DNA of 64,000 nt from Strigops habroptila (GCF_004027225.2 NW_022651104.1:1-64000), one strand, 5' to 3'; shown: positions 34,654 through 47,666, numbered from the stretch's first letter. A program made the numbers and translations. Notes: a model not told the origin generated them from the letters alone.

Positions 34654-34986
34654 CTTCCACGTCCTGGGACGCTGACCTGCCGTGGGCTTCCAGGGAAATT
34701 GCTGCCTCCTGAGGGAGGCTGCTCCTCTGGACTGGGCTGCTCCAGGGCTCTCGCTCCTTATGTACCCCACGCTCACCACGGGGCCACCCCTGTCACAATG
34801 GCCTCTGGGCATGAGGAGCCCCCCTACATCACAAAACCCGGCGGTCGCAATGGAGATGCCCACACCTATGACCCGTCCCAGCCATTCCGAACCAGTCTCA
34901 GGTGTCTCCACAGCGACCACCGAGGCTTTGTGATGTTGGCGGCATCGTGCCCATGGCCACTGGGCTCACCAGGGCTGCTCCCGGCA

Positions 34987-35853
34987 GTCATAGAGACAAC
35001 CAGGTTGGAAAAAAACCTTTAAGATCATCAAATCCAACCATTCCCCAGCACTGCCAAGGCCACCACTAACCCATGGCACTGAGCGCCTCGTCTGCACGGT
35101 GTGTGAACACTTCAGGGACGGTGACTCCACCACTGCTCTGGGCAGCCTGTTCCAATGCCTGACTCCACCTGAAGTGAAGAAATGCTTCCTAATCGCCAGT
35201 CTAAACCTCCCCTGGCCCAGCTCGAGGCCGTTTTCTCTTGTTCTATCCCTCATTCCTTAGGAGAGCAGACCAGGCACCTTCTGGCTCCAGCTTCCTTTCA
35301 GGTAGAGAGCAATAAGGTCCCCCCTGAGCCTTCTCTTCTCCACACTAAACCCCCCAGGTCTCTCAGCCGTTCCTCATCACACTTGTGCTCCAGGCCCTGC
35401 ACCAGCTCCGGTGCCCTTCTCTGGCCCTGCTCCAGCACCTCAATGTCTCTCCTTAGAGGGAGCCCAGGTCTGAACACAGGATTCGAGGGGCGGCCACAGC
35501 AGTGCCCGGTACAGGGGGACAATCACTGCCCTGGTTCTGCTGGCCACACTAGTGCTGATACAGGCCGGGATGCTCCCAAGTTCAGGACCCGGCACTTTGC
35601 CTTCTTGAACCTCATCCCATTGGCCACAGCCCGTTGATCCAGCCGGTCCAGATCCCTCTGCAGAGCTTCCTGCCCTACAGCACATCAACACTCTCACTCA
35701 ACTTGGTGTCGTCCACATACTTACTGAGGGTGCACTCGATCCCCTCATCCAGATCATCAGGGATCTGGTTCTGTGATTCTATGATTCTAAGAAAGAAATT
35801 AAGCAACACTGGCTCCAATACTGAGCCCTAGGGGACACCAGTAGTGACCAGTC
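34987..35853 (-). mobile_element. CR1 LINE 3' fragment, copy 2
   Basis: Counterpart of 13,762-14,633. It lacks a 5-bp agaac present in copy 1 (near 14,430) and in the spacer copy (near 52,540). Confidence 0.85.
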
Positions 35854-35881
35854 TTGTTGGCAGACAAGAGAGTAAGAGACA

Positions 35882-36340
35882 TCAGGGAAGCTGAGAGGGA
35901 GCTGAGCTGCTGGCTCCAGGATGCGGTGTTCCAGCATCAGCCCCAGGGATCTCAGTCAAAGAAGGTGTCACATCCCCCTCGTGTGCTGCCGGGGAGACAC
36001 CGGTTGTTACGGACTCTTCCTGATGGGAAGACACGGGAGACACCATGTCTTCTCCACCCTCTCCTGCTTCTGCAATGAGAGGTGCTGTGCTTGGCTCTCC
36101 CTGAGTTTCTGCGGCCTCAGGAGATGCAGCGTCCTCAGCTACTGCAGCTGAAATTTCTGCCATGGCCACATCCAAGCTCTTGGTCTTCTCCTTGTGTTCC
36201 GCAGCAGCGAGAGGTGCCCGGTGCTGCTCTTCCTCAGCAGCTCCAGCCAGGCTCGGAGCTGCCGGCTTGGTGTCCGTGGGACCGAGTTCTTGTTCTTGTG
36301 CTTGTTCACAGGAACCAGCCTGTGAACGGGGTTGGGAAGA
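35882..36340 (-). pseudogene. Gene-A-type exon fragment, copy 2
   Basis: Counterpart of 14,662-15,120, with the same truncation and the same unrelated sequence upstream. It differs by single bases, such as gccggcttgg for gcaggcttgg. Confidence 0.7.
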
Positions 36341-37109
36341 GGATGGAGTCATCTTCAATATGGGGGGGACACACAGAGTTATCCACGTGAAATGAGAAGA
36401 AAGTGGTACAACCTTGAATGATTCCATTTTTGAGATGTAGGACTCTTCCTCAGTTCTCCCTTCATCCTTCCTTAACACCGTCCTGGGCAACGTGCTGCTC
36501 CTGGCTAAGAGCAGCTTCAACAAATGGATTGCGAGTGTCACTAGGAGTAAGCCCAGGTAGACCTGAGTGATGTTTGACCTCCTCCAGAACCCGCTAAACT
36601 TCTGACATGATCTTCACTGAAGGCAGAGCATGAGACTGAAAAGTCCTTGATCAGGATTAGTGCTACTGAGCAACAACTGAACCATCGGTGTGTTATCAGT
36701 GTTGTTCTCAGACTAAAGCTGAAACACAGTGCTGCACCAGATACTAGGAAGGAGAAAATAACTATTACAGCTGAAGCCAGGACAGTATCCACCCCTTATT
36801 CCATACCATTCACGTCATGCTCAGCCCCCACATTTTTCAGTATACCATCGCTTTTTGTCTCGATATATATACACAGAGATATCATTCCTTCAGCCATGGA
36901 CCATCCCCATAAAGATCGCTGAGTTCATTCAGTCCATGATGTCAGGCTCCATCTGTCATAACAGTCTTTCTGGGCAGGAATGAGAGTGCGTAGTTTTGGA
37001 CTTTTCAGTCTCATGTTCTGTCAGTGAGGAGGGGCACGGGAAGCCGGGAGGAAGCAGAGACAGGACACCTGACCCGAACTAGCCAAAGGGTATTCCATCC
37101 CATAGCACG
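36341..37109. other. Intergenic with ERV LTR remnant, copy 2
   Basis: Counterpart of 15,121-15,889; no gene. LTR remnant at about 36,650-36,782. Confidence 0.5.
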
Positions 37110-37939
37110 TCATGCCCAGGATAGAAACGGGGGAGCTACGCAGAAGGACCGGATCACTGCTCGGGGCTTTGGGTAGGCAAACGTGCCAGTGCTGATGAAC
37201 AAGGTGACCGCGGCCAGGTGAGGGAGGCACGTGGAAAAGCCTTTGTGGTGTCCCTGCTCAGAGGGGATCCTCAGCACGGCCCTGAAGATCTGCACATAGG
37301 ACCCCACAATGAAAACAAAACACCCATGTGCTAAACAGAAACTAACCACAGGAAGCCCAACTTCCCTGAGGTAGGAACGTGAGCAGGAGAGCTTGAGGAG
37401 CTGGGGGATTTCACAGAAGAACTGCTCCACAGCATTGCCTCGGCAGAGGGGTAGGGAAAATGTATTGGCTGTGTGCAGCAGAGCAGTGAGAAACCCACTG
37501 CCCCAGGCAGCTGCTGCCATGTGGGCACAAGCTCTGCTGCCCAGGAGGGTCCCGTAGTGCAGGGGCTTGCAGATGGCCACAGAGCGGTCGTAGGACGTGA
37601 TGGTGAGAAGATATAACTGCTGAAAACAAGAAGAGAAAGAAAAAACTGTGCAGCACAACCTGTGTAGGAGATGGCCCTGGTGTTCCAGAGGGAATTGGCC
37701 ATGGATTTGGGGACAGTGGTGGAGATGCAGCCCAGGTCCAGGAGGGAGAGGTTGAGCAGGAAGAAGTACATGGGGGTGTGGAGGTGCTGGTCGCAGGCTG
37801 TGCTGGTGATGATGAGGCCGTTGCCCAGGAGCGCAGCCAGGGAGATGCCCAGGAAGAGCCAGAAGTGCCAGAGCTGCAGCTCCCGCGTGTCTGCGAATGG
37901 CAGGAGGAGGAAGTGGGTGATGGAGCTGCCGTTAGACAT
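37110..37939 (-). pseudogene. Olfactory receptor pseudogene, copy 2
   Basis: Counterpart of 15,890-16,719: ATG at 37,939, frame break near 37,610-37,625, DRS in place of DRY, and loss of TM7. Only a few substitutions separate it from copies 1 and 3. Confidence 0.92.
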
Positions 37940-40900
37940 CTGCTGCCTCTGGACGTGAGGTCTGTTCAAACAAGGAAAGGACAGGGAGAAATTACAACAT
38001 ATGCATTTCCTTGTTCCTGACTGAAATGCGTTTCCTTCCTCTGGTTTGTGTTGGCTGAGTGTGCTGTGAGGAGCAGGACCTCTGCCCATGTGCTGCCAGG
38101 GAGTCAGCTTTGCTCTGAAGCAGTGCTTTGTCCAGCTCTGATGTTCACAAGGGATGTCAGATGAAATCCAACTCTACTGTCAAGTTTAGTCCTTGCACTC
38201 ATGACTCGGGTGAGTCTGGGCTGCACAAGAGAGGCTCAGCATGGCCTTAGAAGCATTTTGACTGTCTTTTTATTGACTAGCATAACACTGCTGAGGCTTC
38301 TTTCTAGAGGTATAAATCCTTCTTTGTATGACTGAAAACCTGAAGAGTATTGAAACAGGCAAAAGGTCTCAGCTCTCTGTGGCTTAGTGCAGAGCCAGGA
38401 GAGCTGCAGTGTCCATCAGTCCTTTCCCATTTGCCCTGTGCTTACACTTGCACTGCCTGTAGGATGCCTTCACACACAAATTGATCTTAAGAACCCCCAC
38501 AAACATCTGTCCTGTGCTGAGAGCAGGGGAGCACGGTTTCAAAGGGCAGGTCCTGGAGCTCTCATGGGGAGAAGCAAAGGACTGTGCGCTGCCTCAATGT
38601 CTTTCAGAAGGACCCTCTGCCAGTGATGTGGAGCTCTGAGCAGCCCTGACCCACGGAGCACCCTCTCAAGTGCACAAGAACACTTCTCTGTCCCTGCCCG
38701 GGGTTGTTCCTTTCCCCCAGCTTCTCCCCCAGCGCCGTGGGGAGCTCCCGGGCAGGCTGAGTGCTGACCCTGGCAGGCGGCAGAGTCCCTGCCCCGGCAC
38801 ACAGCCCCTGGGGTGCAGGGACCCTGCTCGCAAGGACAGCGCTGGGCACCCCTGGCTGCACACCCACATTCACACCCTGCAGCCAGCCCCAGGACGAGGG
38901 ACCTGTCTTCTCCTGCCCCTCGCATGGTGCAGAGGGAAGCCCTGCTCTGCAGCACATCCTCCTCCTTATCTACACGGAGACACTAAGAGAGTCCTCCTGG
39001 CAGATCCCATGGACTGTCCGAGGCAGCAGCTTGAGGAGATCCCTCCAGGAACTGCAGCTGCATTGCCCTGCACCCAGAGCCTTACCACGCACAGGGCTGG
39101 GAAGGTTTCTCCTGCAGGGAGCTCTCAGCATCCTCCACTGCCAAGTGCCTTTAAGCTCTCTGAGGCTCACAGGTCTGCCCTCGGTGCCTGCAGGCAGTGC
39201 CCCAGCCCTGCTCCTGGGCACAGCTGTCTCTCTGCAGCGCTGCCCGCTTGCCAGCATCTCTCTGCGTCCCAGGAGCCCGGCCCAGCTCAGCAGCAGAGGC
39301 CCAGCCCAAGGTGGCACTGCCTCTGCCCCTCTGGGCTCCCTCCAGGGCTCCCTGGGGCTCCAGGGGAACAGCACGGGAAACAGGCTGAAGCAAGCACTGA
39401 TGTTCCCTCCCTCAGCTGGGAGACACACTGCCTTCCTGCAGTGTCATTTCTCTGCTGAGAGACAGAGTTATGGCTAAAAATCAACTTTTCTTAGAATCAC
39501 AGAATTGTTTAGTTTGGAAAAGACCCTTGAGAACATCGAGTCCAACCATTAAGCTGTCACTAGCAAGTCCACACATTGACCATGAGAACAGCCCTGGAGG
39601 GATACCTCGTCTGGATGGTCACCAACAGCAACTGGGACTTTAAGTGGTATTTTACTTCTTACCATAATGTCACTAATTTCTATTCCATTCTGTTTGTTGT
39701 TAAACATTCTGCTACACATGAGAGGATGGAAATCAGCTGGACAAGTTACGTTATTCCAGAAACCTCCTCGTATAGATAATGGTACATAAACGCATTTAAC
39801 AAACTCTTTAACAATCGAGTAAAGCAACCAAAAATGTCCCTCAATTTACCACTGGAATTCAGCACTACTCTGTTTGTAGGCACAGAGGCAAGAGGTGACC
39901 ACACCACTCTGTGAGAAAGATGGATTGACTTTAGTGACAAGGTGGATCGTGCTGGTGCATCCCCCCCTTTCCTGGAGCCCTCTGCTTCCCAAGGAATTCC
40001 TATTAGGCCCCAGCCTTTGCACAGCACAAGGAGTTGGGTGCTGGGTGCTCCCTGGCTGCACCAAGAGCTCTGGTTGCCTGGTGAAGGTGGGGAGCAGCAC
40101 ACAGAGATCTGGAAAGTTGGATACTCCCAGATCATACCAGGAGCACTTTTGGGATCATCAGTCATTCCCTGCCAACCTGGAACAGAACTGTTGTGCAACT
40201 GGGGCAACCGACACAGAATTGAGGCCGGGATGAAAACTGGCTGATGACTAAAGCCCATCATCTGATGACCCTAGAAATGGCGGTCCCAAGAGAGAGACCC
40301 TTTGAGCTCTCCTGGACCCCAGCGGGCTGTGACCGGTATCTCCCTCAGAGTGGGACACCTCTGAGAGCCCCTAAACTCTCCAGTTTAGGAAATAGGGGGA
40401 TCATCTGCCTGGGCTGTTCCTGCTGCTCGTGGACACTCAGCCCTTCGCCCGCTGCCAAAGCTGATGTGAGTATTGTGCTCTGCTTTTACTTTTCACTGCC
40501 CAAGGGCAGCTTTAACACAGGTATGCATGTAGATGTGTCTATAGCCATCTAGCTCCAGCTCAGTGTGTTGTGCCAGCTTAGATATTCATTTGTAAGTGTG
40601 TGTATATTAGCTTCAGTGATCAAGTGTCGTTAGAAAACCTGTGATTCATTTTACGAATGCAAACTGCTGCTACCTGACATTGGTGACCCTTTAGATGAAT
40701 ACCAGGTCTGAGACTAAGATGGGATCCAGCCGCACCCAGACTCCTCTCGGAGAGGGAGTTTAGAAAGCAAAGGGGTCCAATCTGAACCTCGTGACTCAAC
40801 GGGAGGGTCTCCCTTATTCCTTTTGTGTTTGCAGTTTCTATACACACGATTTCAGTTCAATACTGTGTAAATCACTTGAACCCAGTCCTGTATAAATCAC

Positions 40901-41749
40901 TGCCAAGTCTGACACAATCTCTTTTTGTAGGTGGTGGAGTGGGGCCTCGCCACCAAATCCTGTTGAATCGTGCACGCACCCCAGCCCTGACTCTGCACAG
41001 GGCAGCAAGGGGTGCTGCTCTTCACTACAGCCCAGCTGGGCTGAACTGAGTCGATGCTCACACAGAAACCTGCCTTTGTCCCAGACGAGGCTCTACAGAC
41101 CACAGGATTCTCCAGAAGTACCAGCCCATCTGGTTTTCTTGTCCCATCCTTGCACAGGGGGAGACCCTTGTTGCTGTTTCTCCTAGAACACACGGGAGTA
41201 GAAAATGAAATATCATTTTTAATAACAAAACTGCATTCCAATTACCATGGAAAATATGGAACAAGATGCTAAAGCCCAACAGGTTTTACCAGGAAGAACA
41301 ACAATTAACCAAAAATTCCCTCCTTTCCCAGTTTCCTCAGGAACTGACAAGTGCACGTGACACAGCAAGTGATCTGTGTGACTACTGCACGTGGAGGTGA
41401 GCAATTCCTTTTGGTGTTAGATCTGTATAGTCAGATTTATCTCCAAACGAACTCAACTATGTACCAAGCAAATAGGCAGGTAGTTTTCAGCTGGATCTGC
41501 AGTGCCCTGCTAGGACCTGCACATTTGGGGACTCCAGAAATAGCTGGGACTTCTTCTCCCAAGAAATCCACCCCTGACAGGAAGGAAACACACACTCTGC
41601 TCTGTGACACCAGGGGTCACTCCTTCAGCTGAGGTCTAATCCATTTTCAGAAATCACACAAACCCACTGTGCATTCAGCACACCAGGAGCTTTTATCAAA
41701 ACCTGGTCTCCCCAGAACACTTCAGTTGTAGAGGCACTAAATATTTATG
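37940..41749. other. Copy 2 intergenic stretch; no gene seen
   Basis: Counterpart of 16,720-20,532, with the CR1 tail relic at about 39,493-39,555. Open frames are present on both strands without support. Confidence 0.5.
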
Positions 41750-42018
41750 TAAAGGGTTGGAAGGGACCTTAAAGCTCATCCAGTTCCAACCCCTGCCACG
41801 CGCAGGGACACCTTCCGCTAGAGCAGGTTGCTCCAAGCCCCTGTGTCCAACCTGGCCTTGAACACTGCCAGGGATGGGGCAGCCGCAGCTTCTCTGGGCA
41901 CTCTGTGCCTGTGTCCCACCACCCTCACAGGGAAGAACTTCCCAGGATCCCATCTCATCTCCCCTCTCTGTCAGGTTAAATCCGTTCCCCCTTGTCCCGT
42001 CCCCACAGGCCCTTGTTC
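41750..42018 (-). mobile_element. CR1 LINE 3' end, copy 2
   Basis: Counterpart of 20,533-20,795. Confidence 0.88.
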
Positions 42019-42475
42019 TCCCCACAAGAAATGAAGGGAGATCCCAGGATTTAAGGCAGCTGGAGCGCTCGGCTGCCGGCTCAGCCAGAGGAACTCACAC
42101 ACCGAGTCCAAAGCAGCGACTCTGGTGAAGTCACTTGAGGTGTTCTTGGGAATTCCTAAAGCACCCGAAGAACGCGATCGCCACCCACCTCGTTCCATGC
42201 TCATGTGCCCACAGACGTCACCGGCACCAAGACACCAAGACGGGAACCACCAGGGGAGCTGCTGTTGCCTCCTCCACCGGCAGCTTGTGTTCCGTGGGGC
42301 AGTTGTCATCTCCTGGTGCCTCCGGTGACGGGTTCCATGGGGTTCTGTGGCCTCGCACACCTGAACATGGGGTGTTCCAGAATCAGCCACCCCGTGGTCC
42401 TCATGATCATCGTGATGCCTGTGTCCCCATGTGCCCTACCGTGTCCCCATGGTCACCATGTCCCCGTGTCCCCAG

Positions 42476-42610
42476 CACATCCCCGTGGTCACCATACAGT
42501 GGCAGATGGCCCTGTACCACGAGACGGCCGACAATGCTGAGGGCTCCGACAGCCCCGAGCAGATCACCTGGAGGGTGCAGGAGGTGTCGGCCGTGCTCTA
42601 CCTCCTCGAG
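42476..42610 (+). pseudogene. RYR1: Single RYR1-like exon, copy 2
   Basis: Same 45-codon exon with intact borders, reading YHETADNAEG where copy 1 reads [10 protein letters not shown]. Isolated, as in copy 1. Confidence 0.65.
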
Positions 42611-43529
42611 GTCGGGGGTGCTGGGGGGTCCCTGGGTGCTCTTGGGAGGCTCTGCAGTGCAGGGGATATTGGCTGTGCCCCATGGGCTCGAGCAGCTCAG
42701 GGTCCTGGGGGGGGCCAAGAGGTTTTAAGGATCCCCCGAGGGGGGCCCTGGGGTCCTCAAGAGTCTTGGGGGGGATCCTTGGGGTGTATCCAGGGATGCC
42801 ATGAAGGGGTTCCTGGGATGCTACGGGGGCTCTGGTGGGGTCCATGGGGGGCTCTGGAGGTGCTCCAGGCCTTCCCTGGCATTCTCTAGGGGTATCCCCG
42901 GGATGCTCTGTGGGTCCTGAGGGTGCTCTGGGGGTGCTTTAGGGGTCACCGTGGCCAAAACCGACCCAAATACGGCAAATTGGGGAGTTTATTGGGTTTT
43001 TTTATTCCCATCTTGCCACGAGCAGGGAGCGTTTTCTCACTCCTGACCCTCATTAAATAGAATTTCCCTCCTTCCCAGCAAATCTCTATTAAATCAGTGG
43101 TAAATCAGGGCAGCGCTGCCAGGAACAGACCCAGCAGCCCCTGCCCTCCCCCCCCCAGGGGGGAAACAGCCCCCAGAACCCCCCACAACAGCCCCGCTCC
43201 ATCCCCAGGGCCATGCGGCCGGGGCGGGCAGGGAAAGGTGCGGGACCCCCCCTCGCCTCCCCCCCCCCATGCTCCCAGCCCCCCTGTGCCGGGTTCCCAG
43301 CACCCCATCCTCCCGGGCACCCCCCAGCCCCACTGCCCAGTGCTCACACCCGCCCCCCCGCATTCCCCAGCACCCCGGGAGCGCCCGGCCCCACTGCCCA
43401 GAGCCTCGGGGGTCCGCACACCCCCAGCCCCGCTCCCCGGGCTCTGCAGCGCCCCCCAGCTCCGCTCCGCGGACCCACACCCAGCTCCCGCTCCCGCGCC
43501 GCCGCGCGCCCCGGCCCCGCCTCCGCCGC

Positions 43530-43590
43530 TGCAGCCAATCAACGCGCGGCTCCCCCCGCGCGGGGTACGCCGGGAGTTGTAGTCCGGGCT
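43530..43590 (-). promoter_or_regulatory. Orphan CpG-rich promoter with ZNF143-type motif, copy 2
   Basis: Same ACTACAACTCCCGGC and CCAAT-type arrangement as copy 1, within a CpG-rich block at about 43,135-43,635. Confidence 0.5.
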
Positions 43591-43637
43591 CCGGCGCATG
43601 CGGCAGAGGGGGGGTGTAGCGGGACCCCTGGGCGGGG

Positions 43638-44133
43638 TCCCGGTTTGGGGCGCGGGGGTCCCACTTTGGGGTGCTGGGGTCCCACTTTGGGGTGCTGAGG
43701 TCCCATTTTGATATGCTGGGGTCCCGGTTTGGGGTGCTGGGGTCCCAATTTGGGGTGCAGGGGTCCCGGTTTGGGTGCTGGGGTCCAGGTTTGAGGTGCA
43801 GGTGCCCCATTTTGGGTGCTGGGGTCTCAGTTTGGGGTACCTGGGTCCCATTTTGGGGTGCAGGGGCCCCGGTTTGGGGCACAGGAGTCCCGTTTTAGGG
43901 TGCAGGAGTCCCATTTTGGGGTGCTGGGGTCCCACTTTGGAGTGCTGGGGTCCCATTTTGATATGCTGGGGTCCCGGTTTGGGGTGCTCCCCCACTTTGG
44001 GGTGCTGGGATCCCGGTTTGGGGCGCAGGGGTCGAGCTTTGAGGTGCAGGTACCCCATTTTGGGTGCTGGGGTCTCAGTTTGGGGCACAGGGGTCCTATT
44101 TTGGGGTGCAGGGGCCCCGGTTTGGGGCGCAGG
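43638..44133. repeat. Minisatellite of ~20-bp units, copy 2 part 1
   Basis: Counterpart of 22,424-22,919, the same length in this part; it continues at 44,806-44,965 after the LTR. Confidence 0.93.
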
Positions 44134-44805
44134 TGTTAGCCGAGAGAAGAACACATAACCACTCTAAGGAGGTTATATGTGATGCTTTATTTCGAGGCCC
44201 CGGGAACCAGGGGTAGCACCCAAATCTGGTTCCAAAGACCGTCACAACGCGCCCGCAATTTATCCTACTAAGATTTCACAATCTAATGTATATTCAGCAG
44301 GTTACATCCTTCTCTCATACATATGTATTTATAAATTGCATCATCTCCTGATTACATCATCAGTTGTTTCTGTGCTTGCGCAGCCCCCTTCTGGTGGTCG
44401 TCAGGATGAAGTAAGTAGTCTTCCTCAGATGAAGTAAGACGTCTTCCTCGCTATGTCCTTTTTACCTTTTAGAGTCCTGGATAAATCCCAGCGACTGTGC
44501 TTGCGCCAATATTCTTCTCTCTCTCCTTGACTGGTTCTTAGTATACAACTCTGGTTTTTAACACAATTAAAAGTTCTACTTGAATAATCTTTAAAGTACT
44601 GTTCCTACCAAACCACCACCCCATAAGGATATCGCTTGAATAGTCTCATAAATCTACGTCCACATCCTAGATACTAGCCTTTTCTGACCTAGTGACAAAC
44701 TTAACAAAACACAAATCAACCAAATCAGTAAGACTAAATACCATATATATATATAGATTAAAACTTGATTAAACTTCTGTTAATCAAACGTTATGATTTC
44801 TAACA
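44134..44805 (-). mobile_element. Solo LTR, 672 bp, copy 2
   Basis: Same insertion as 22,920-23,591, with identical TGTTAG/CTAACA ends and CAGG flanks. Confidence 0.88.
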
Positions 44806-45311
44806 CAGGGGTCCCATTTTAGGGTGCAGGAGTCCCAATCTGGGGTGCTGGGGTCCAGGTTTGAGGTGTAGGGGACCCATTTTGGGGTGCTGGGGTCCCA
44901 TTTGTGGTGCTGGGGTCCCATTCTGGGGTGCTGGGGTCCCGGTTTGGGTGCTGGGGGGTCAATGACGGGGGGGTCTCTCTGTCACAGTTTAATGCACAGA
45001 CACTCACAGCTCACACCAACGACACCACGATGGGGGGGGGGGCCGGCAACACCTCATAACACCCATGGGACTCCCCCCCCCTTTTCCCTTCCCCCTCCTT
45101 TTGTTTTGCACCAGCAACATCCGCCCCCCCCAACCCCGGGGGGGGGTGTGTCCCCAAATTAACCCCCCCCATTATAAATAATTAACACCCGGGGGGGGGG
45201 GAGCCCCAATTTTCCCATCATGCAACGCGTTGGCCTCCCCCAACCCCACCCCTCCAGCTCCATTATGGCTTTTGGCAGGTTTTGGGGTGCGGGGGGGGAG
45301 GTTGGGGGGGT

Positions 45312-45588
45312 TTAGGCAGAATTTGAGGTGCGGGGGGGTCCCCCCCAAGTGAGGGTGATGAAGGCTGAGGCCTTGTCCTTCAGCTGCCGCAGACAGAGGT
45401 GGCAGCTCCAACTGCCTGCGGGGGGGGGACACACAAAGGGGGGGTCAATGGAGGGGGCACCCCCAAAAGACACACACACACACCCCCCCCCAGGGCCCGC
45501 ACTGACCTTCGGGGGGCTCGGCCATGGCGGGGCTCAGGCAGTACATGTGGTACCCCCGGTCGCAATCGTCGCAGAACAGCAGCTGGTC
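45312..45588 (-). pseudogene. DPF1: DPF1-like last two exons, copy 2
   Basis: Exons 45,588-45,507 and 45,415-45,312, sizes and borders as in copy 1, with PPEG instead of PPKG at the exon junction. Same stop shift beyond ITLT. Truncated upstream. Confidence 0.8.
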
Positions 45589-45591
45589 CTG

Positions 45592-46250
45592 GGGGTGCAC
45601 AATGGGGGGGTCGGGGTGGTTTTGGGGTTCAGTGGTTTGGGGGGGAGTTCAGAGTGGTTTTGGGTACAGGGGGAAGTGTTGGGGTTCAGGGGGTGTTTTA
45701 GGGGTGTTTGGAGAGGTCAGGGGGATGATTTGTGGGGTTCGGGGTGGTTTTAGGGTGCAGGGGGTGGGTCTAGGGGGTGTTTTGGGGGATATTTTGGGGG
45801 TGCAGGGAGCGGTTTGGGGTTGTTTTGGGTGTAGAGGGGTGTTTTGGGGTGCGGGGGGTGTCTTCAGGTGTTTCGAGGTCATTTTGGGGTGTTTTTGGGG
45901 TGGTTTTGGGTTTTTCTGGCATGGGGTTTTCGGTGTTTCGGAGTGTTTGGGGTGCAGGAGGGGTGGTTTTGTGGTGGTTTGGGGTTGATTTGGGGCGGTT
46001 TTGGGGTGGTTTAGGGTGTTTTGGGGTGTTCCAGGGTGGGTTTGAGGTGTTTTAGGGTGGTTTTGGGGTGTTTTGGGGATGGTTTTGGGGTGTTTCAAGG
46101 TCTTTTGAGTTGTTTCAGTGTGGATTTGGGGTGTTTCAGGGTGTTGGGGGTGGTTTTGGGGTGCTGGGGGTGGTTGGGGGGGCTCGGGGGCTTTTGGGGT
46201 GCTGGGGGTGTTTGGGGGTGCCCGGAGGGGTTTTGGGGTGCTGTATACTG
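45592..46250. repeat. G-rich tandem array in the DPF1-like intron, copy 2
   Basis: Shorter than the copy 1 array: a block corresponding to about 24,915-25,080 is missing. Same repeat unit. Confidence 0.92.
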
Positions 46251-46322
46251 CCTCTGTTGAGTGCAAACCTCCAGCACCTCATTGCAAACTCCATGACCCC
46301 TGATATCGGGCACAAGAGAGGA

Positions 46323-46558
46323 GAGGATGCTCGCAATTGGACTTTTAGGTGGGAAAGCGAGGAGCGAGAGCGATGCCGGTGGCATCGTTGTGGAGCTCAC
46401 CACGCGTACAACATCGGGGCCCTGCTCCTGCAGCCGAGGAGCCAGGATAAAAAGCTGGTGCTGGGCCTCTTCTGCACACGGTGAGCTCCGCAACGATGCC
46501 ACCGGCATTGCTCTCGCTCCTCACTTTCGCACCTAAAAGTCCAATTGCATGCATCCTC
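46323..46558. repeat. 236-bp hairpin element, copy 2, inverted
   Basis: Arms 46,323-46,401 and 46,480-46,558, loop 46,402-46,479. The left arm is identical to the reverse complement of the copy 1 right arm, and the loop is reversed, so the whole element is flipped relative to flanks that are otherwise in the copy 1 order. Confidence 0.92.
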
Positions 46559-46737
46559 TACGGCGAGCACGCGAGGCTGTGCCGGAGTCAAGCGCGTAGA
46601 GCACAAACGTCCCCCCGCGCTCTCTGGCCCGCCCCCAGCCTCCGCTCAGCCCGGAGCTGGCCGGGGGCCGCCGACACACATGGGAGCCCGGCGCGGAGCG
46701 GGCGGGCAGCGGCCGCCGTGACCCCCGAACCCCCTCG

Positions 46738-47192
46738 GTGCGCGGTGCGGGGGTGCCGGCCCCAGGAGCGCGGTCGGGCAAGGTGCCCGTGGTGCTGCTG
46801 ATGCGAATTGACCCATCGGCCTATCTGCGCTCCGGGACCGGCGGGGAGTGGCACGCCGCGGAGCTGCGGCCGGCGAAGGCCGGTAACAACCTGGCTCCGC
46901 TCGGCCCGGAGAAGCCGGTGGGGGCCGGCGGGGCCCCGGGACAGCAGCAGCGTCCGCGTCTGGCACGCGGGGAAGGAGAAGCAGCCCCTGGAGCGGCTTT
47001 ATTTTGTGGGACCGCTGCTGGGGAGAGGCGGCTTCGGCTCCGTCTACTCGGGGGTCCGCCTGTCCGTCGGCACCCCGGTAAGTGGCGGGGCTGGCGGCGG
47101 GGCGGGGGCCAGCTCAGGCCAACGCTGCCATTGGCTTGCAGGTGGCGATCAAACGGGTGGCTAGGGAGCGCATCTCCTCATGGGTCGAGTGG
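46738..47192 (+). pseudogene. PIM-like kinase exons 1 and 2, palindrome left arm
   Basis: Exon 1 ends at 47,077 (CACCCCG/gtaagt). Exon 2 is 47,142-47,192 (51 nt) between tggcttgcag and gtgagt. The kinase frame from 46,970 reads [36 protein letters not shown], then [17 protein letters not shown]: the glycine loop and the VAIK lysine of a PIM kinase N-lobe, with exon 2 exactly the PIM exon 2 length. The large third exon with the catalytic loop (HRD) and DFG motif is absent. Instead a gene-A-type exon follows at 47,667 in the same phase. The upstream frame is uncertain, so the start is not fixed. No kinase activity is expected. Confidence 0.82.
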
Positions 47193-47666
47193 GTGAGTGT
47201 GCGGGTCCACCGGGACAGTGTGGGGCAGGGCGGGTGGGGGGAAACCGGGACAGCATGAGGGGAGCAGGCGCGGAGTCACCGGGGGATGTGGAGCATCCAG
47301 GGCAGGGGGTGCCCGGTACTGGGTAGGGGGGCACTGGAGCAGCCCCGGGGCGGGAGGCACCTGGTACCGGTGAGGCCAGACAGGGGGGCACCGGAGCATC
47401 TCTGGGGTAAGGGGTCACCTGGTACCGGTGGGGCTGGGCAGGATAGCACTGTAGCATCCCAGGCAGGGGGACACAGGACTCCTGGCCTAGCATCAGCCCC
47501 ACTGACAGGGTCGTGGGCCAATGCACCACCCAGCCCCAGCACTGGCCACAGGGCCACAGGGGAGAAGGCAGCCCATGGCACGGCACCCACACAACTACCT
47601 CCAGCCCTGAGAGAGACACGGCTGGGGAGAGCTGTCAGCTCCTGATGTTCTGCTGTGTGTTCACAG
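47193..47666. other. Intron-like sequence between PIM exon 2 and gene-A-type exon
   Basis: The first ~310 bases have tandem-like cggtaccgg...ggggcaccgg text. From about 47,507 on, it is homologous to the last intron of gene A (compare 10,870-11,030), including the acceptor tgtgttcacag. The fusion of the two gene types therefore lies inside this intron near 47,507. Confidence 0.6.

Larger units (their letters stand above)
30001..47040 (+). repeat. Amplicon copy 2
   Basis: Direct repeat of 8,776-25,982. It continues beyond the copy 1 breakpoint through complete PIM exons 1 and 2 and a gene-A-type exon to 48,212. From about 37,126 rightward it is also the left arm of the large palindrome. Confidence 0.93.
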
